NCBI RefSeq assembly: GCF_907165195.1
Contig: NZ_OU015584.1
Coordinates: forward strand, 3,358,978 to 3,422,977
DNA length: 64,000 bases
Source of the DNA: Parvicella tangerina
Lineage (GTDB): Bacteria > Bacteroidota > Bacteroidia > Flavobacteriales_D > Parvicellaceae
Direction: 5' to 3'
Numbering within the stretch: position 1 is the first letter of the stretch; every line of letters starts with the position of its first letter. This document shows, piece by piece, positions 1 to 8,604 of this stretch. Made by a program: the position numbers and the translations under genes. The notes under the pieces are model-generated. The model made no database searches, was not told the DNA's origin, and worked only from the letters and a program-made list of their open reading frames with translations.

Positions 1-548
1 GTGTTAAGGTCTACTTCATAAATCTCAGACTGGTAGTTCAATACCACGGCTTTTCCATCATCAATTGTGCTTACCCTCATTCGTTGAGGTCCAACAATCT
101 CACTAAGCACCGTAATTTCACCTGTCATAATATCTCCAATACATAAGTTGCTTTGCATATCCACAAAGACAATTTTTTTGTCATCGAGGCAAAAGTCAAA
201 CTCATCAATACTTGAGGCAAATTCTGAAACTAAATCACCCGTTGCTATGTCAAATATTTTGACTGACTCCCCTTCTAAGTGAGCACCAATGTAGGTTGTG
301 GTCTTATCAAACTTAACCACACTAATTCTTTGATTATTATTTGCAATTGTTCGAAGCTCTTTCCCTGTGGACGTTTCAATTATCTTAACGGTCTTGTCTA
401 CGCCTCCTGTAGCGATAAACTTTCCATCATCCGAAATACTAATTGAGTTTACCTGACTTATATGCCCAGTTGACACAACTACTTCTGGCCTTTGACCGAA
501 GACTGAACTAACTACAATTAGATATAGCGATAATAGGAATAGTCTCAT
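1..548 (-). CDS. WD40-repeat exported protein (C-terminus cut by window edge)
   Basis: The reverse complement from the ATG at 548 reads open to base 1, giving about 182 residues of a longer protein. It opens with a signal peptide (MRLFLLSLYLIVVSSVFGQ) and continues with WD40-type blades: a GHISQVNSISISDDGKFIATG stretch, then a TVKIIETSTGKEL blade and a second SVKIFDIATGDLV blade. WD40 propellers are binding scaffolds, and this one should be exported to the periplasm or beyond. A very good Bacteroidota promoter lies just upstream (565-595), so it is probably transcribed separately from the permease gene before it. The binding partner cannot be read from this part. Confidence 0.75.
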   Translation of the reverse strand, partial: MRLFLLSLYLIVVSSVFGQRPEVVVSTGHISQVNSISISDDGKFIATGGVDKTVKIIETSTGKELRTIANNNQRISVVKFDKTTTYIGAHLEGESVKIFDIATGDLVSEFASSIDEFDFCLDDKKIVFVDMQSNLCIGDIMTGEITVLSEIVGPQRMRVSTIDDGKAVVLNYQSEIYEVDLN

Positions 549-564
549 TTTAATTGATTTTAAC

Positions 565-595
565 CAAAGATAGAATACTCAAATATCAAACCAAA
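565..595 (-). promoter_or_regulatory. Bacteroidota-type promoter for the WD40 gene
   Basis: On the minus strand TTTG (595-592) is followed after exactly 19 nt by TATCTTTG (572-565). This matches the Bacteroidota consensus TTTG-N19-TAnnTTTG. The start codon lies 16 nt further on. It is the best promoter match in the window. Confidence 0.7.
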
Positions 596-604
596 AGAAA
601 AGGG

Positions 605-1828
605 TTAGGAACGCTTGAACATCTGACTAAAGTGTCTTTTCACCAAATAATTTACTGGCAAATAAGAAGAAACCACACCAATTATCAAAACAGTAGAGAA
701 GATCATAAGAACATCTTGCCATTTGACAATAACTGGCCAATAATCCGTTACGCTATTTTCCATTTTTACAAAATGAAACTTAATCTGTGCCCAGCAAACT
801 GCAAATCCGACAAAACCTCCTAAAAAAGCACCAATAAAGTTGATCATCAGACCCTCCAGAATAAAAATCTGCTTAATCATCTTTTGTGAAGCCCCCAAGC
901 TGATGAGGGTTTTGATGTCTTTTTGTTTATCTAGTATCAACATAGAGAGCGAGGCAATGATGTTAAAGGTTGAAATGATCATGATGAAACCCAAAATCAA
1001 AAAAACCATCCATTTTTCCGTTTCATTGGTCTTAAATATGATCTCATTAAGTTCGTAACGAGTTTTACCTGTAAAAGTATCGCCAGTAATGCCTAGAATT
1101 TTTTCTTTGACCACAAAGGGATCAAAACCTTTATTTACTTGAACCTCAAACTTGGTGTAGTCACCTTCATACTCCAATAAATCTCGTGCAAAATCGAGTG
1201 AGACTAAAATGAACTTATTGTCAAATTCAGGGTTAACACTAAACACACCTCTCACATAGGCGTCCTGCGATTTAAAAGCTTCCTGGTTATTTTTGGATGC
1301 CTTTTCGGTTCTCAACAAACCATAAACCTTCACCTTGTTGTCATACATATCACTTGCAGCGACCTGAAGTTTACCCTGTACTCCATACCCTACAATGGCG
1401 GTATTGTAATCAACAATACCGCCTTCTCCGTCAAAAATTGATTTTTCGAGCAAACCCGACTGAAAAAAAACATCACCAACGCCTTTCATCGTTGCAAAAA
1501 CATACTGTTCTTCATGTTTTACCATGGTAATTTCTTCTATTACTGGATACGCATAAGCCACCTCTTCTAAGGCCATCAATTGATCAAAATCAATTTCATC
1601 CTCATGGAATGACTTTCCTTTTGCTGGTGTAAAAGTGATATCTGGATCAAAATGACTGTATAGTTCCTTAACCAGCGATTCAATCCCATTAAACCCACTT
1701 AATACAATGATCATAGCAGCTGTTGAAACAAAAATTCCCAGTACGGAAATCGCTGAAGTGATGTTAATGACACTCTTTGATTTTCGAGAAAAAAAGTACC
1801 TACGTGCTATGTAAAAAGTGGTCTTCAC
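605..1828 (-). CDS. LolC/LolE-like ABC transporter permease (FtsX family)
   Basis: This 407-residue protein has the lipoprotein-releasing permease layout: an N-terminal RRYFFSRKSKSVINITSAIS segment leading into the first membrane helix (about 20-45), a periplasmic domain (about 50-270), and three C-terminal helices (about 275-300, 320-350, 375-400). In the Lol system such permeases work with the LolD ATPase to release lipoproteins from the inner membrane towards the outer membrane. No ATPase gene is adjacent, so pairing with an ATPase encoded elsewhere is inferred. The start is GTG. It follows dprA on the same strand after about 33 nt and is probably co-transcribed with it. FtsX-type permeases with other cargo are the main alternative. 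Confidence 0.85.
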   Translation of the reverse strand: MKTTFYIARRYFFSRKSKSVINITSAISVLGIFVSTAAMIIVLSGFNGIESLVKELYSHFDPDITFTPAKGKSFHEDEIDFDQLMALEEVAYAYPVIEEITMVKHEEQYVFATMKGVGDVFFQSGLLEKSIFDGEGGIVDYNTAIVGYGVQGKLQVAASDMYDNKVKVYGLLRTEKASKNNQEAFKSQDAYVRGVFSVNPEFDNKFILVSLDFARDLLEYEGDYTKFEVQVNKGFDPFVVKEKILGITGDTFTGKTRYELNEIIFKTNETEKWMVFLILGFIMIISTFNIIASLSMLILDKQKDIKTLISLGASQKMIKQIFILEGLMINFIGAFLGGFVGFAVCWAQIKFHFVKMENSVTDYWPVIVKWQDVLMIFSTVLIIGVVSSYLPVNYLVKRHFSQMFKRS

Positions 1829-1861
1829 TTGAGCCGTAAAGGTAAATTATTCTTTTGATTC

Positions 1862-2968
1862 TTAAGCCACTTTGAATTTCTTACCTGGCAACTGTTTCAC
1901 AACACCTCTGAGCTCAAGCATCAGGAGTTGTGTGGAAACTTCATTGACTTGTAAGCTACTTGCAACTGCAATTTCATCGATAGTCTTAGCGGCATTCCCG
2001 AGGGTTTCAACGAGTTTTGTCTCCAAGGGAGTCAATTCAAAATTCAGCTTTTTTTGAACGGGAAGACTTTTGGGACTAGCTTTATCCCAATCTAAGATAT
2101 AGGCGATGTCTGAAGCCGAATGAATTAAATGCGCCTGATTAGTTTTAATTAGATGATTACATCCTGCAGAAAACGTATCTCCTATCCTTCCTGGGATGGC
2201 GAAAACATCTCGGCTATAATCGTTCCCAAGTCGAGCTGTAATCATAGAGCCTCCTTTGATGGCTGATTCCACTACAACAATAGCATCTGCCATACCCGCT
2301 ACAATTCGATTTCTCTTCGGAAAGTTTTCTCGATCTGGATTAGTTTTGGTCGGGAACTCTGTTAGCACAGCTCCCTTTTGCAAAATTTGATTGGCCAAAC
2401 TTCTATGTTCACTGGGGTAAACACGGTCTAAACCATGAGCAACGACAGCCACATTATAAAGGTTATTTTCAATGGCTGAGGTATGAGCTTGTGCATCAAC
2501 ACCAAAAGCTAACCCACTTACGATCAACACATCATATTTCTGAAGTTCCTCAACTAGCTTTGCGCATTTTTCTCGCCCATAGCCGGTACAATTTCTGGTA
2601 CCAACAATTGAAACTACTCTTTTTGAATTTAGATTACAATGACCATGCTGATAGAGCACCAAAGGAGCATCCGTGCACTGTTTCAACCTAAATGGATATT
2701 GCTCATTATAAAAGCTCATCACCTGTGCTCCCTTATTCTCACAGAACAAAAGTTGCGCTCTGGCAAAATTGAGCATCTCATCACTTGTTCTTTGTGACAA
2801 GATTTTTTTACCAATATCTCCCAACTCATCGAGCTCCGATTCTTGCGCTTCAATGGCTGCCTTTGCTGAACCAAAATGATCGATCAATTTTCTGGCGACT
2901 ACTGGACCCACATGAGTCATTTCAAGTAGTGCAATTTGATATAGGATATCTTCTGGGGTATCTTTCAC
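1862..2968 (-). CDS. dprA: DNA-processing protein DprA (Smf)
   Basis: DprA binds single-stranded DNA during natural transformation and loads RecA. The protein has an N-terminal helix-hairpin-helix-like region (THVGPVVARKLIDHFGS), then the Rossmann-like DprA core with SGLAFGVDAQAH, the EFPTKTNPDRENFPKRNRI segment and the KGGSMITA loop, and finally a small winged-helix-like C-terminal domain. Length is normal for the family. The reading frame extends up to an ATG at 2992. I prefer the GTG at 2968 (368 residues) because a TATTTTTG box at 2973-2980 would place the transcription start almost on that codon, and because the extra residues MEHYYFCS look unlike a DprA N-terminus. The longer form cannot be excluded. 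Confidence 0.88.
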   Translation of the reverse strand: MKDTPEDILYQIALLEMTHVGPVVARKLIDHFGSAKAAIEAQESELDELGDIGKKILSQRTSDEMLNFARAQLLFCENKGAQVMSFYNEQYPFRLKQCTDAPLVLYQHGHCNLNSKRVVSIVGTRNCTGYGREKCAKLVEELQKYDVLIVSGLAFGVDAQAHTSAIENNLYNVAVVAHGLDRVYPSEHRSLANQILQKGAVLTEFPTKTNPDRENFPKRNRIVAGMADAIVVVESAIKGGSMITARLGNDYSRDVFAIPGRIGDTFSAGCNHLIKTNQAHLIHSASDIAYILDWDKASPKSLPVQKKLNFELTPLETKLVETLGNAAKTIDEIAVASSLQVNEVSTQLLMLELRGVVKQLPGKKFKVA

Positions 2969-2972
2969 GCTA

Positions 2973-2980
2973 CAAAAATA
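2973..2980 (-). promoter_or_regulatory. Possible -7 box for dprA
   Basis: TATTTTTG on the minus strand fits TAnnTTTG. It lies 4 nt before the GTG at 2968, implying a leaderless transcript. No -33 TTTG at normal spacing was found, so the call is tentative. Confidence 0.35.
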
Positions 2981-3084
2981 ATAGTGTTCCACTCAAATTT
3001 CTTACGTTTTGAAAATTATCATTGTTAAAATTTGAACCATTCCTCTTGAGGCTTGTACTATGGTCAAACCTTCAGTTAAAAAAG

Positions 3085-3402
3085 ATGAAAAAATTAATTC
3101 TTACTTGTATAGTCATGAGCGGATTTGGTGCGATGGCTCAAACGAATCGGATCAATCATTACAGTCATAGTGGCAAGCTATCTACCTTAAACATTTTCAA
3201 ATCCAATGACAATATGGGCTTGGGGTGTGGAAGTGTTTACAAAGGAGAGGTTAATCCTAGCCTTGATACGAACACTGTAATCTGGGACTCTACAAAAGTT
3301 GACTCTAACAAAGTTTGTACACCAATAACTCCTGCAAACAGGATGAAAGCAATCAGACCTAAAGTCGACACTTCGAAAGTCTATAACCGAGGGCCAAAAT
3401 AA
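3085..3402 (+). CDS. Small exported protein with VDTSKV motif, function unknown
   Basis: I start this at the ATG at 3085, where a clear signal peptide begins (MKKLILTCIVMSGFGAMAQ), not at the upstream in-frame ATG at 3022. It is 105 residues. The mature part has no domain I recognise. Its C-terminal half repeats a short theme: STKVDSNKV and then KVDTSKVYNRGPK at the end. The same VDTSKV string occurs in another small exported protein at 13106-13363, so the two may belong to one family. Two cysteines (in GLGCGS and VCTPI) could form a disulfide. It is transcribed divergently from dprA. Confidence 0.65.
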   Translation: MKKLILTCIVMSGFGAMAQTNRINHYSHSGKLSTLNIFKSNDNMGLGCGSVYKGEVNPSLDTNTVIWDSTKVDSNKVCTPITPANRMKAIRPKVDTSKVYNRGPK

Positions 3403-3476
3403 TTTTACACATTTTTCTCGATGATTATTGCATAATTAAAAATTATTGGTCACGTTTGTCATGAAATAAAAACACC

Positions 3477-3803
3477 ATGACAACACCATCAAAACCTCGC
3501 ATTGTTAAAGACTACGAAAAGCTAGAACCATCAATCATTGAGCAAATCAAACTTGAATACCCCTACGGGTTCTACCAGCATTTGGTTTCTTATGTTGACC
3601 GAGAAGGGAAGAAACGAATGGCGCTTCCGTTCGAAACAGAGGAGAAGTATTACCTGGTAAGGATGAGTATTCAGGAAGCCAAGGATATTATTGAAGAGGA
3701 TGACGACTATGATGACGATGGAACGCTAAAAGAAGATATCCTTCAGGATTACGCTGAAAAATACGATGATGACATCGATGAAGACGAAGAGGAAGAAGAC
3801 TAA
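3477..3803 (+). CDS. Small acidic-tailed cytoplasmic protein, unknown function
   Basis: A 108-residue protein with no signal peptide. The first 70 residues look like a compact domain (EYPYGFYQHLVSYVDREGKK, then ALPFETEEKYYLVRMSIQEA). The last 40 residues are almost entirely Asp and Glu, ending DDDIDEDEEEED. Acidic tails of this kind occur in proteins that touch nucleic-acid-binding partners, such as the delta subunit of Firmicutes RNA polymerase, but I see no orthology to that protein. Its stop codon interlocks with the stop of the convergent RidA gene (CTAA at 3800-3803). Function unknown. Confidence 0.75.
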   Translation: MTTPSKPRIVKDYEKLEPSIIEQIKLEYPYGFYQHLVSYVDREGKKRMALPFETEEKYYLVRMSIQEAKDIIEEDDDYDDDGTLKEDILQDYAEKYDDDIDEDEEEED

Positions 3804-4240
3804 TTACCTTCCTGAATAACTGCGATACACTTCAGTTCAATCGTAATAGGAGATGGCAAGGCGTTTACCTCAACTGTTGTTCGGCATGGTTGAGCGTCTT
3901 TGAAATATTCTGCGTACACCTTGTTGTAGGTTTTAAAGTCTCTTTTCATATCTGTAAGAAAAGTGGTCACATCAACCAAGTCTTCCCATTTAGCTCCAGC
4001 ATCTTCAAGAATTGTCTTTACATTATCAAAAACGCTTCTACACTGAGCTTCAAAATCAAACTCCTCGTAGTTGCCGTTCTTGTCATACTTTAAGCCTGGT
4101 ATATTTGCTTCTTCAGCTCCAGAACCAGCAGCTCTAGGTCCCACACCTGATAAAAACAAAAGATTACCCACTCTCCTTGCATGTGGATATAGTCCCATTG
4201 GTTTAGGGGCATTATTCGTATTTACTTTGTTACTAGACAT
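3800..4240 (-). CDS. RidA/YjgF/YER057c family deaminase
   Basis: This 146-residue protein has the chorismate-mutase-like RidA fold: an N-terminal PHARRVGNLLFLSGVGPR, a central NVKTILEDAGAKWEDLVDVTTFL, and the C-terminal PCRTTVEVNALP containing the arginine that binds the substrate carboxylate in active RidA enzymes. RidA proteins hydrolyse reactive enamines/imines left by PLP enzymes. This longer subtype, with an insert around GAEEANIPGLKYDKNGNYEEFD, also resembles annotated 2-aminomuconate deaminases of tryptophan breakdown, but no other gene of that pathway is nearby. It lies 51 nt downstream of the OmpA-family gene on the same strand. Confidence 0.88.
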   Translation of the reverse strand: MSSNKVNTNNAPKPMGLYPHARRVGNLLFLSGVGPRAAGSGAEEANIPGLKYDKNGNYEEFDFEAQCRSVFDNVKTILEDAGAKWEDLVDVTTFLTDMKRDFKTYNKVYAEYFKDAQPCRTTVEVNALPSPITIELKCIAVIQEGN

Positions 4241-4291
4241 GATTTGAATTCTTTGTTGAAAGTTTGAAGTTAAAAAAATCTATTACTCGTC

Positions 4292-5998
4292 CTACTTTGC
4301 AAGCAGTTTTACTTCAATCCTTCTGTTCTTATCTCTCCCCCAACGATACGCATTCGGAGCAATTGGGTTGATCGGACCACAGCCTGCAAAAGAGACTCTA
4401 TCCTCTGCAATTCCAGCAGAAACGATATAATCATGAACGGCTTGTGATCGCTGATTGGAGAGCAAAATATTCTTTTCTTCCATTCCGCTGATATCGGTAT
4501 AGCCAATCAGTTCAACCTTTAAGTTTTGATTAGCTTGCAACACCTCGATCAATTCATCCACGGCAAGTTTTGCGGAATCAGACAGCATAATCTCTCCCGG
4601 GCCAAAAACTACCCCATTCAACACGGTACTCTTGCCTACCTCAAGATTCGGCAGCACATTACCAATTGGTAGTAATACTTCCTCATCATCCAAAGTGCCT
4701 TCGTCTACCAAACTGTTCATAGATTCTGCTTTCTTGCTGACAATTCTCACTTCGATTCTTCGGTTTGCAGCTCTGCCATCTTTAGTTTTATTGCTATAAG
4801 CAGGCTTGGCAGAACCTAGACCTTTAAAAGATAATCGCTCTGGAGCAATTCCATTATCGATCAAGTAATTGTAGACAAACTGCGCCCTTTGCTTGGAGAG
4901 TTTTTTATTGGTACTTTCACTTCCCGATCGATCTGTATGACCACTAATTTCAATAACCATTTCGGGGTTCTTGGTCAGTGCGGATAATAAGTTCTTGATA
5001 TCTTCATTCGAACCAGGGGAAGAAAAGGAAGTTTTTCCAGGTCCAAATTTCACGTTTTCCAGAATCATCGTTGTTCCTACTGGAATAGCTTCTGGTACAA
5101 TAGCTAAATGTTCTATCGATATATGCAGTTGCGAACTATCAATAAACTCTGGCATAGGAGGACAAATGGCATTCCCTAAGGAATCCGTAACAATAAACTC
5201 AGAGATAGGCTCAAAGTTCATGATTCGCTCTCTGATATGATTATACCTTGGACTCGTATTTGCTCCGTCCGTTCCGAGGTCCCAGTAGGCAGTTGCCTCC
5301 AGATCACTAAAGCCGCAGAATTGCTTCAAAAGAACAGCACTGATAAAACCACTCGCATGCCAGCCATTCCAACAATGAAGATAAACCGGCCCACGTGTTG
5401 AATCCACAGCACTCTTGTACACAAGTTCTATCATTTCGTAAACGTGCTGGTCATCAAAATAATCATACTGGTAATAGTCCATTTTATTTTGAGCACCATT
5501 TACACAGTCACATTTTTTTAAAGGCGGAGCTGATTCCCAATTCTTTCTATAAAGATATACAGACCCTGAAAATCCTTCCTGACACAGATTCTCTATTCCA
5601 TCATCGGGTAGTGGATTATGATTACTTCTTTTTGCTTCTTTGTGGAAATAGTTATTGGCCCCGCCACGATACGCAACACCATGAAGAATAGGTCTCATAT
5701 TTCTGGCTCCGTACAAGCTATCGTAGCCATTACCCCAATTGTCAACGATTTTATACATGAGGTCTTTTTCGTTATACCTTTCCTTATAGTAATCAGGTGT
5801 GAGGTGATAGGCTGGATTGTATACCCAGTGCTCATAGTCTTCTTCTGGACAGATTTCAGGAAATTCTTTCTCTAAAAGTTCAGCTTCCGTAAGTAGTGTA
5901 TCAACGACATTCGTATCCCCAACTGGAGGGTCATGCTCCTGAATAGCATTAGCAAAAGCAACTACAAGTGTGAATGATATAAAAAGAAAAAACCTCAT
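4292..5998 (-). CDS. Exported pseudo-phosphatase fused to two OmpA peptidoglycan-binding domains
   Basis: A 568-residue exported protein (signal peptide about 1-18). Residues about 95-250 form a dual-specificity/tyrosine-phosphatase-like domain: the P-loop is HCWNGWHASG at 208-217. The nucleophile Cys209 is present, but the arginine of the CX5R motif is Ala215 (codon GCG). Catalysis by the usual mechanism is therefore unlikely. Two OmpA C-terminal domains follow, about 310-420 (GHTDRSGS, ANRRIEVRIV) and 455-568 (GYTDISGM, KNRRIEVKLL), each with the Asp and Arg that bind diaminopimelate in peptidoglycan. It probably anchors a binding or scaffolding domain to the cell wall. A TAACTTTG box lies immediately before the start. 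Confidence 0.85.
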   Translation of the reverse strand: MRFFLFISFTLVVAFANAIQEHDPPVGDTNVVDTLLTEAELLEKEFPEICPEEDYEHWVYNPAYHLTPDYYKERYNEKDLMYKIVDNWGNGYDSLYGARNMRPILHGVAYRGGANNYFHKEAKRSNHNPLPDDGIENLCQEGFSGSVYLYRKNWESAPPLKKCDCVNGAQNKMDYYQYDYFDDQHVYEMIELVYKSAVDSTRGPVYLHCWNGWHASGFISAVLLKQFCGFSDLEATAYWDLGTDGANTSPRYNHIRERIMNFEPISEFIVTDSLGNAICPPMPEFIDSSQLHISIEHLAIVPEAIPVGTTMILENVKFGPGKTSFSSPGSNEDIKNLLSALTKNPEMVIEISGHTDRSGSESTNKKLSKQRAQFVYNYLIDNGIAPERLSFKGLGSAKPAYSNKTKDGRAANRRIEVRIVSKKAESMNSLVDEGTLDDEEVLLPIGNVLPNLEVGKSTVLNGVVFGPGEIMLSDSAKLAVDELIEVLQANQNLKVELIGYTDISGMEEKNILLSNQRSQAVHDYIVSAGIAEDRVSFAGCGPINPIAPNAYRWGRDKNRRIEVKLLAK

Positions 5999-6002
5999 GC
6001 TT

Positions 6003-6010
6003 CAAAGTTA
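6003..6010 (-). promoter_or_regulatory. Possible -7 box for the OmpA-family gene
   Basis: TAACTTTG on the minus strand fits TAnnTTTG and ends 4 nt before the ATG at 5998, implying a leaderless or nearly leaderless mRNA. No matching -33 element was found. Confidence 0.4.
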
Positions 6011-6080
6011 CTTACATAACTTGTTGAGTGCATGAGGTTACTAATGAGTTGTTAACAGACTATTTTTATTAGTCTTAAAC

Positions 6081-7271
6081 TTATTTATTCAATATTTCTT
6101 GAATTATCAGCTCAAGCTCCGCAATTTTTTCTTCTTGCTTTTCTATCATAAGCTGCTGCTCTTGCATCGCTTTTGTTAAAACAGCTATCAGTGCTTGATA
6201 ATTCATGGAACTATATGGTGTTTCAGCCTCCGACCAATCACTTCGCAATTCAGAACTATGATTTGGGTCTAAAATACTATTTTCCGCTACCATATCCGGA
6301 AATATTTGACCAACTTCCTGAGTTAAAAATCCATACTGTAATTCATTGGAAGTACCAAAAGAGGGAAATTCATCATTATTTAGCCTATACGTAACTGGGT
6401 TTAATAACATTACTTTATCAATTGAAGATGTCATTGGAGTAATCTCTTTCTTCAGTCTTGAATCTGAAATTGTAAAATACCCTAATGCCACAGTATTATC
6501 TTCATCGTAAACTCCAAACCTATTATTTGAAGCACTGTTCGTCACTAATAAAGAAAAAGAATTACTACTAGTACTTGTTTTCCAAAACCATCCTGCAGCT
6601 GCAGAACCATCTGTAGTACTCTCAAGAGTGTTATATCCATTTCCTCCGGCATCATTTGAAAAAGTAGCCGCTCCTCCAGTTGTACCTTGATTCCAAGCAC
6701 TTATAGCGTATGGGACGGTTGAATTATCTGACACATATACCGCCATGGGATCTGTATATCCTAAATGATGCGCAGTATTCCTAACGAAAACTTGATCTGA
6801 ACCGCCATCAACCACAAACTGATCGTTGAAATTATTACTTTCTACTCTAAAGTCGATATTTCCACTTGAATTGTTTATCACGACTTCATCTGTTCCAGCC
6901 TCAACCAAATCAAGCATGTCGAGGTTCCCGGCCTCAAATCGAATGCGATCCGTTGTAAACTGCATATAAGTATCCCCATCTCCATTATGATAAAAGAACT
7001 CATTTCCTCCAATATCACCATTTACATCCAACTCATAGGTTGGAGCATTAGTCATTATACCAACACGACCATCCGATCGAACAACCAATTGTTCTGTCCC
7101 TCCACTGTTCTTTACTTTCAAGCCAAAAAAGGTTGAATTAGCTCCCTCAGAGACAACGTCCAAGATAGTATTTGCATCTGGGTTTGCACCAGTAGTATTT
7201 ATCCCTACTCCTTGAGCGATTATTGGAGTTGTGAGTATTGTCGATACAATTATGTGAATTATTCTTTTCAT
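6081..7271 (-). CDS. Exported repeat protein with C-terminal endosialidase chaperone (peptidase S74) domain
   Basis: A 396-residue protein with signal peptide (MKRIIHIIVSTILTTPIIAQ). The middle resembles trimeric tail-fibre/adhesin stalks: short beta repeats such as LVVRSDGRVGIMTNAPTYELDVNGDIGG. The C-terminal third is an intramolecular chaperone of the endosialidase type: Ser269 and Lys274 within SDSRLKKEI match the Ser-Lys dyad that self-cleaves this domain after trimerisation, and a heptad coiled coil (about 365-396) closes the protein. It probably assembles as a surface trimer and releases its chaperone. Unlike its neighbours it has no T9SS sorting domain. It lies 21 nt downstream of the T9SS gene at 7293 and probably shares its transcript. 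Confidence 0.85.
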   Translation of the reverse strand: MKRIIHIIVSTILTTPIIAQGVGINTTGANPDANTILDVVSEGANSTFFGLKVKNSGGTEQLVVRSDGRVGIMTNAPTYELDVNGDIGGNEFFYHNGDGDTYMQFTTDRIRFEAGNLDMLDLVEAGTDEVVINNSSGNIDFRVESNNFNDQFVVDGGSDQVFVRNTAHHLGYTDPMAVYVSDNSTVPYAISAWNQGTTGGAATFSNDAGGNGYNTLESTTDGSAAAGWFWKTSTSSNSFSLLVTNSASNNRFGVYDEDNTVALGYFTISDSRLKKEITPMTSSIDKVMLLNPVTYRLNNDEFPSFGTSNELQYGFLTQEVGQIFPDMVAENSILDPNHSSELRSDWSEAETPYSSMNYQALIAVLTKAMQEQQLMIEKQEEKIAELELIIQEILNK

Positions 7272-7292
7272 GATTACAGGGTATTAGCGTAA

Positions 7293-8603
7293 TTATCTTA
7301 TTACAAGTTTTTTTACAAATGAACTAGATTCGTTTGATATTTGAATTAGGTAATTTCCGAACGCAAGTTGATCGTAGGAGAGGTCGAATCTGTTAAATCC
7401 TTTTTCCACGAACAATAGTTTAGGGGCACTGACTTGTTTTCCGAGCGCATCAAACAAAACCACTTGATACTCTCCTTCCTCAGAAGCATTCCAACTAACT
7501 ACTACGTCTCCATTCATATCTCCAAAGACGTTTAAACCAGCATCACTGTAACAAGCTCCTTCTGAAACAATTGCCATTTCTTCAAAGGTACCATCGTTAT
7601 CATATTGGATTAATTTATAGATGGCTTCTGATGAATTAACCACTTCATCTACAAAACTATAATCTACATTTACACTAGAGTTTCCATGAGATGGAATCGT
7701 TCCAGCCAGTTCAAAATTAATACCATCCAAACTTTTGTAGATCTCAAAATGGCTTGAATTAATCTCTGAGGCTGTTTGCCACGACAGAACTACGCCCTCA
7801 TCTTTACAAGCAGCATCAAAGAAGTTTAATTCTACTGGTAATGGACTCGAAAAATCAGCTAACGTCCAAGTTCTATACCATGATGGAGGTGTAACGCCAG
7901 AAACTAAGCCTGCCCCATTATCAGCTCCCCAGATCCCTGTTGCAGACGCCCCAGAACTGGCTCCGTGCCAATTTTCTCCAACAGGATCAAAGTACTGCGC
8001 TCCTAAATTTCCAACAGTCAAAACATTCCCGTCAGCCGTTTCTGCAGCAGAAGTGTTATAGCCAAAAGTTAAGTTTGGAGTTGGAATAGCTGAATAAGTT
8101 TCCCCAGTTCCTAATGGGTCATCAACATCAATTACCCAAAATCTATCCACAGCATATTCCGAGTTATCAGCGCTTCCATTCGCACCAGCCATGTGAGTTA
8201 CCTCTGATGGGTATCCCAAATTATCAAACTGACCGGGGCCAGTAGAAACATCCCAGGAGGAAAACGCAATGTACCCTGAACCCGTACCTGCTCCAGTGAT
8301 ATTAACAGTTAATGGTAGTTTGTTGTTATCAGCATCAGCCGTAAATGGCACGGTGTATGCGCCTGTGCTCGTACCAATATTCCACTTAATGTAGTCAAAC
8401 TCTCCATGGGTAATGATATTCCCTCCAGTTCCCATAGTGATTATACCGTCTTCGTGCGATTGATTTACAACCATAACAGCTTCATCACCCGCTGTGCCGC
8501 CATTTACAACCAAAAAAGGGTTGTTATTCAAAATGAGTGCGTTATTCTGCGCACAGATTCCGAATAAAACTAACGTTAAACCTATTGTTGTGACTAACCT
8601 CAT
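7293..8603 (-). CDS. T9SS type A sorting domain protein, tandem paralog A
   Basis: A 436-residue exported protein. After the signal peptide comes a conserved N-terminal module (GGNIITHGEFDYIKWNIGTS, then YTVPFTADADNNKLPLTVNI). The middle region about 250-345 has the LPVELNFFDA-x-VLSWQTASEINSSHFEI pattern, a fibronectin-like segment typical of flavobacterial secreted proteins. The C-terminus (about 360-436) is a T9SS type A sorting domain (VVLFDALGKQVSA, FGNYLIQI, KKLVIR), which directs passage through the SprA translocon and attachment to or release from the surface. It is closely related along its whole length to the gene just upstream and starts 1 nt after that gene stops, so the pair is one operon. 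Ligand unknown. Confidence 0.85.
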   Translation of the reverse strand: MRLVTTIGLTLVLFGICAQNNALILNNNPFLVVNGGTAGDEAVMVVNQSHEDGIITMGTGGNIITHGEFDYIKWNIGTSTGAYTVPFTADADNNKLPLTVNITGAGTGSGYIAFSSWDVSTGPGQFDNLGYPSEVTHMAGANGSADNSEYAVDRFWVIDVDDPLGTGETYSAIPTPNLTFGYNTSAAETADGNVLTVGNLGAQYFDPVGENWHGASSGASATGIWGADNGAGLVSGVTPPSWYRTWTLADFSSPLPVELNFFDAACKDEGVVLSWQTASEINSSHFEIYKSLDGINFELAGTIPSHGNSSVNVDYSFVDEVVNSSEAIYKLIQYDNDGTFEEMAIVSEGACYSDAGLNVFGDMNGDVVVSWNASEEGEYQVVLFDALGKQVSAPKLLFVEKGFNRFDLSYDQLAFGNYLIQISNESSSFVKKLVIR

Positions 8604-8604
8604 A

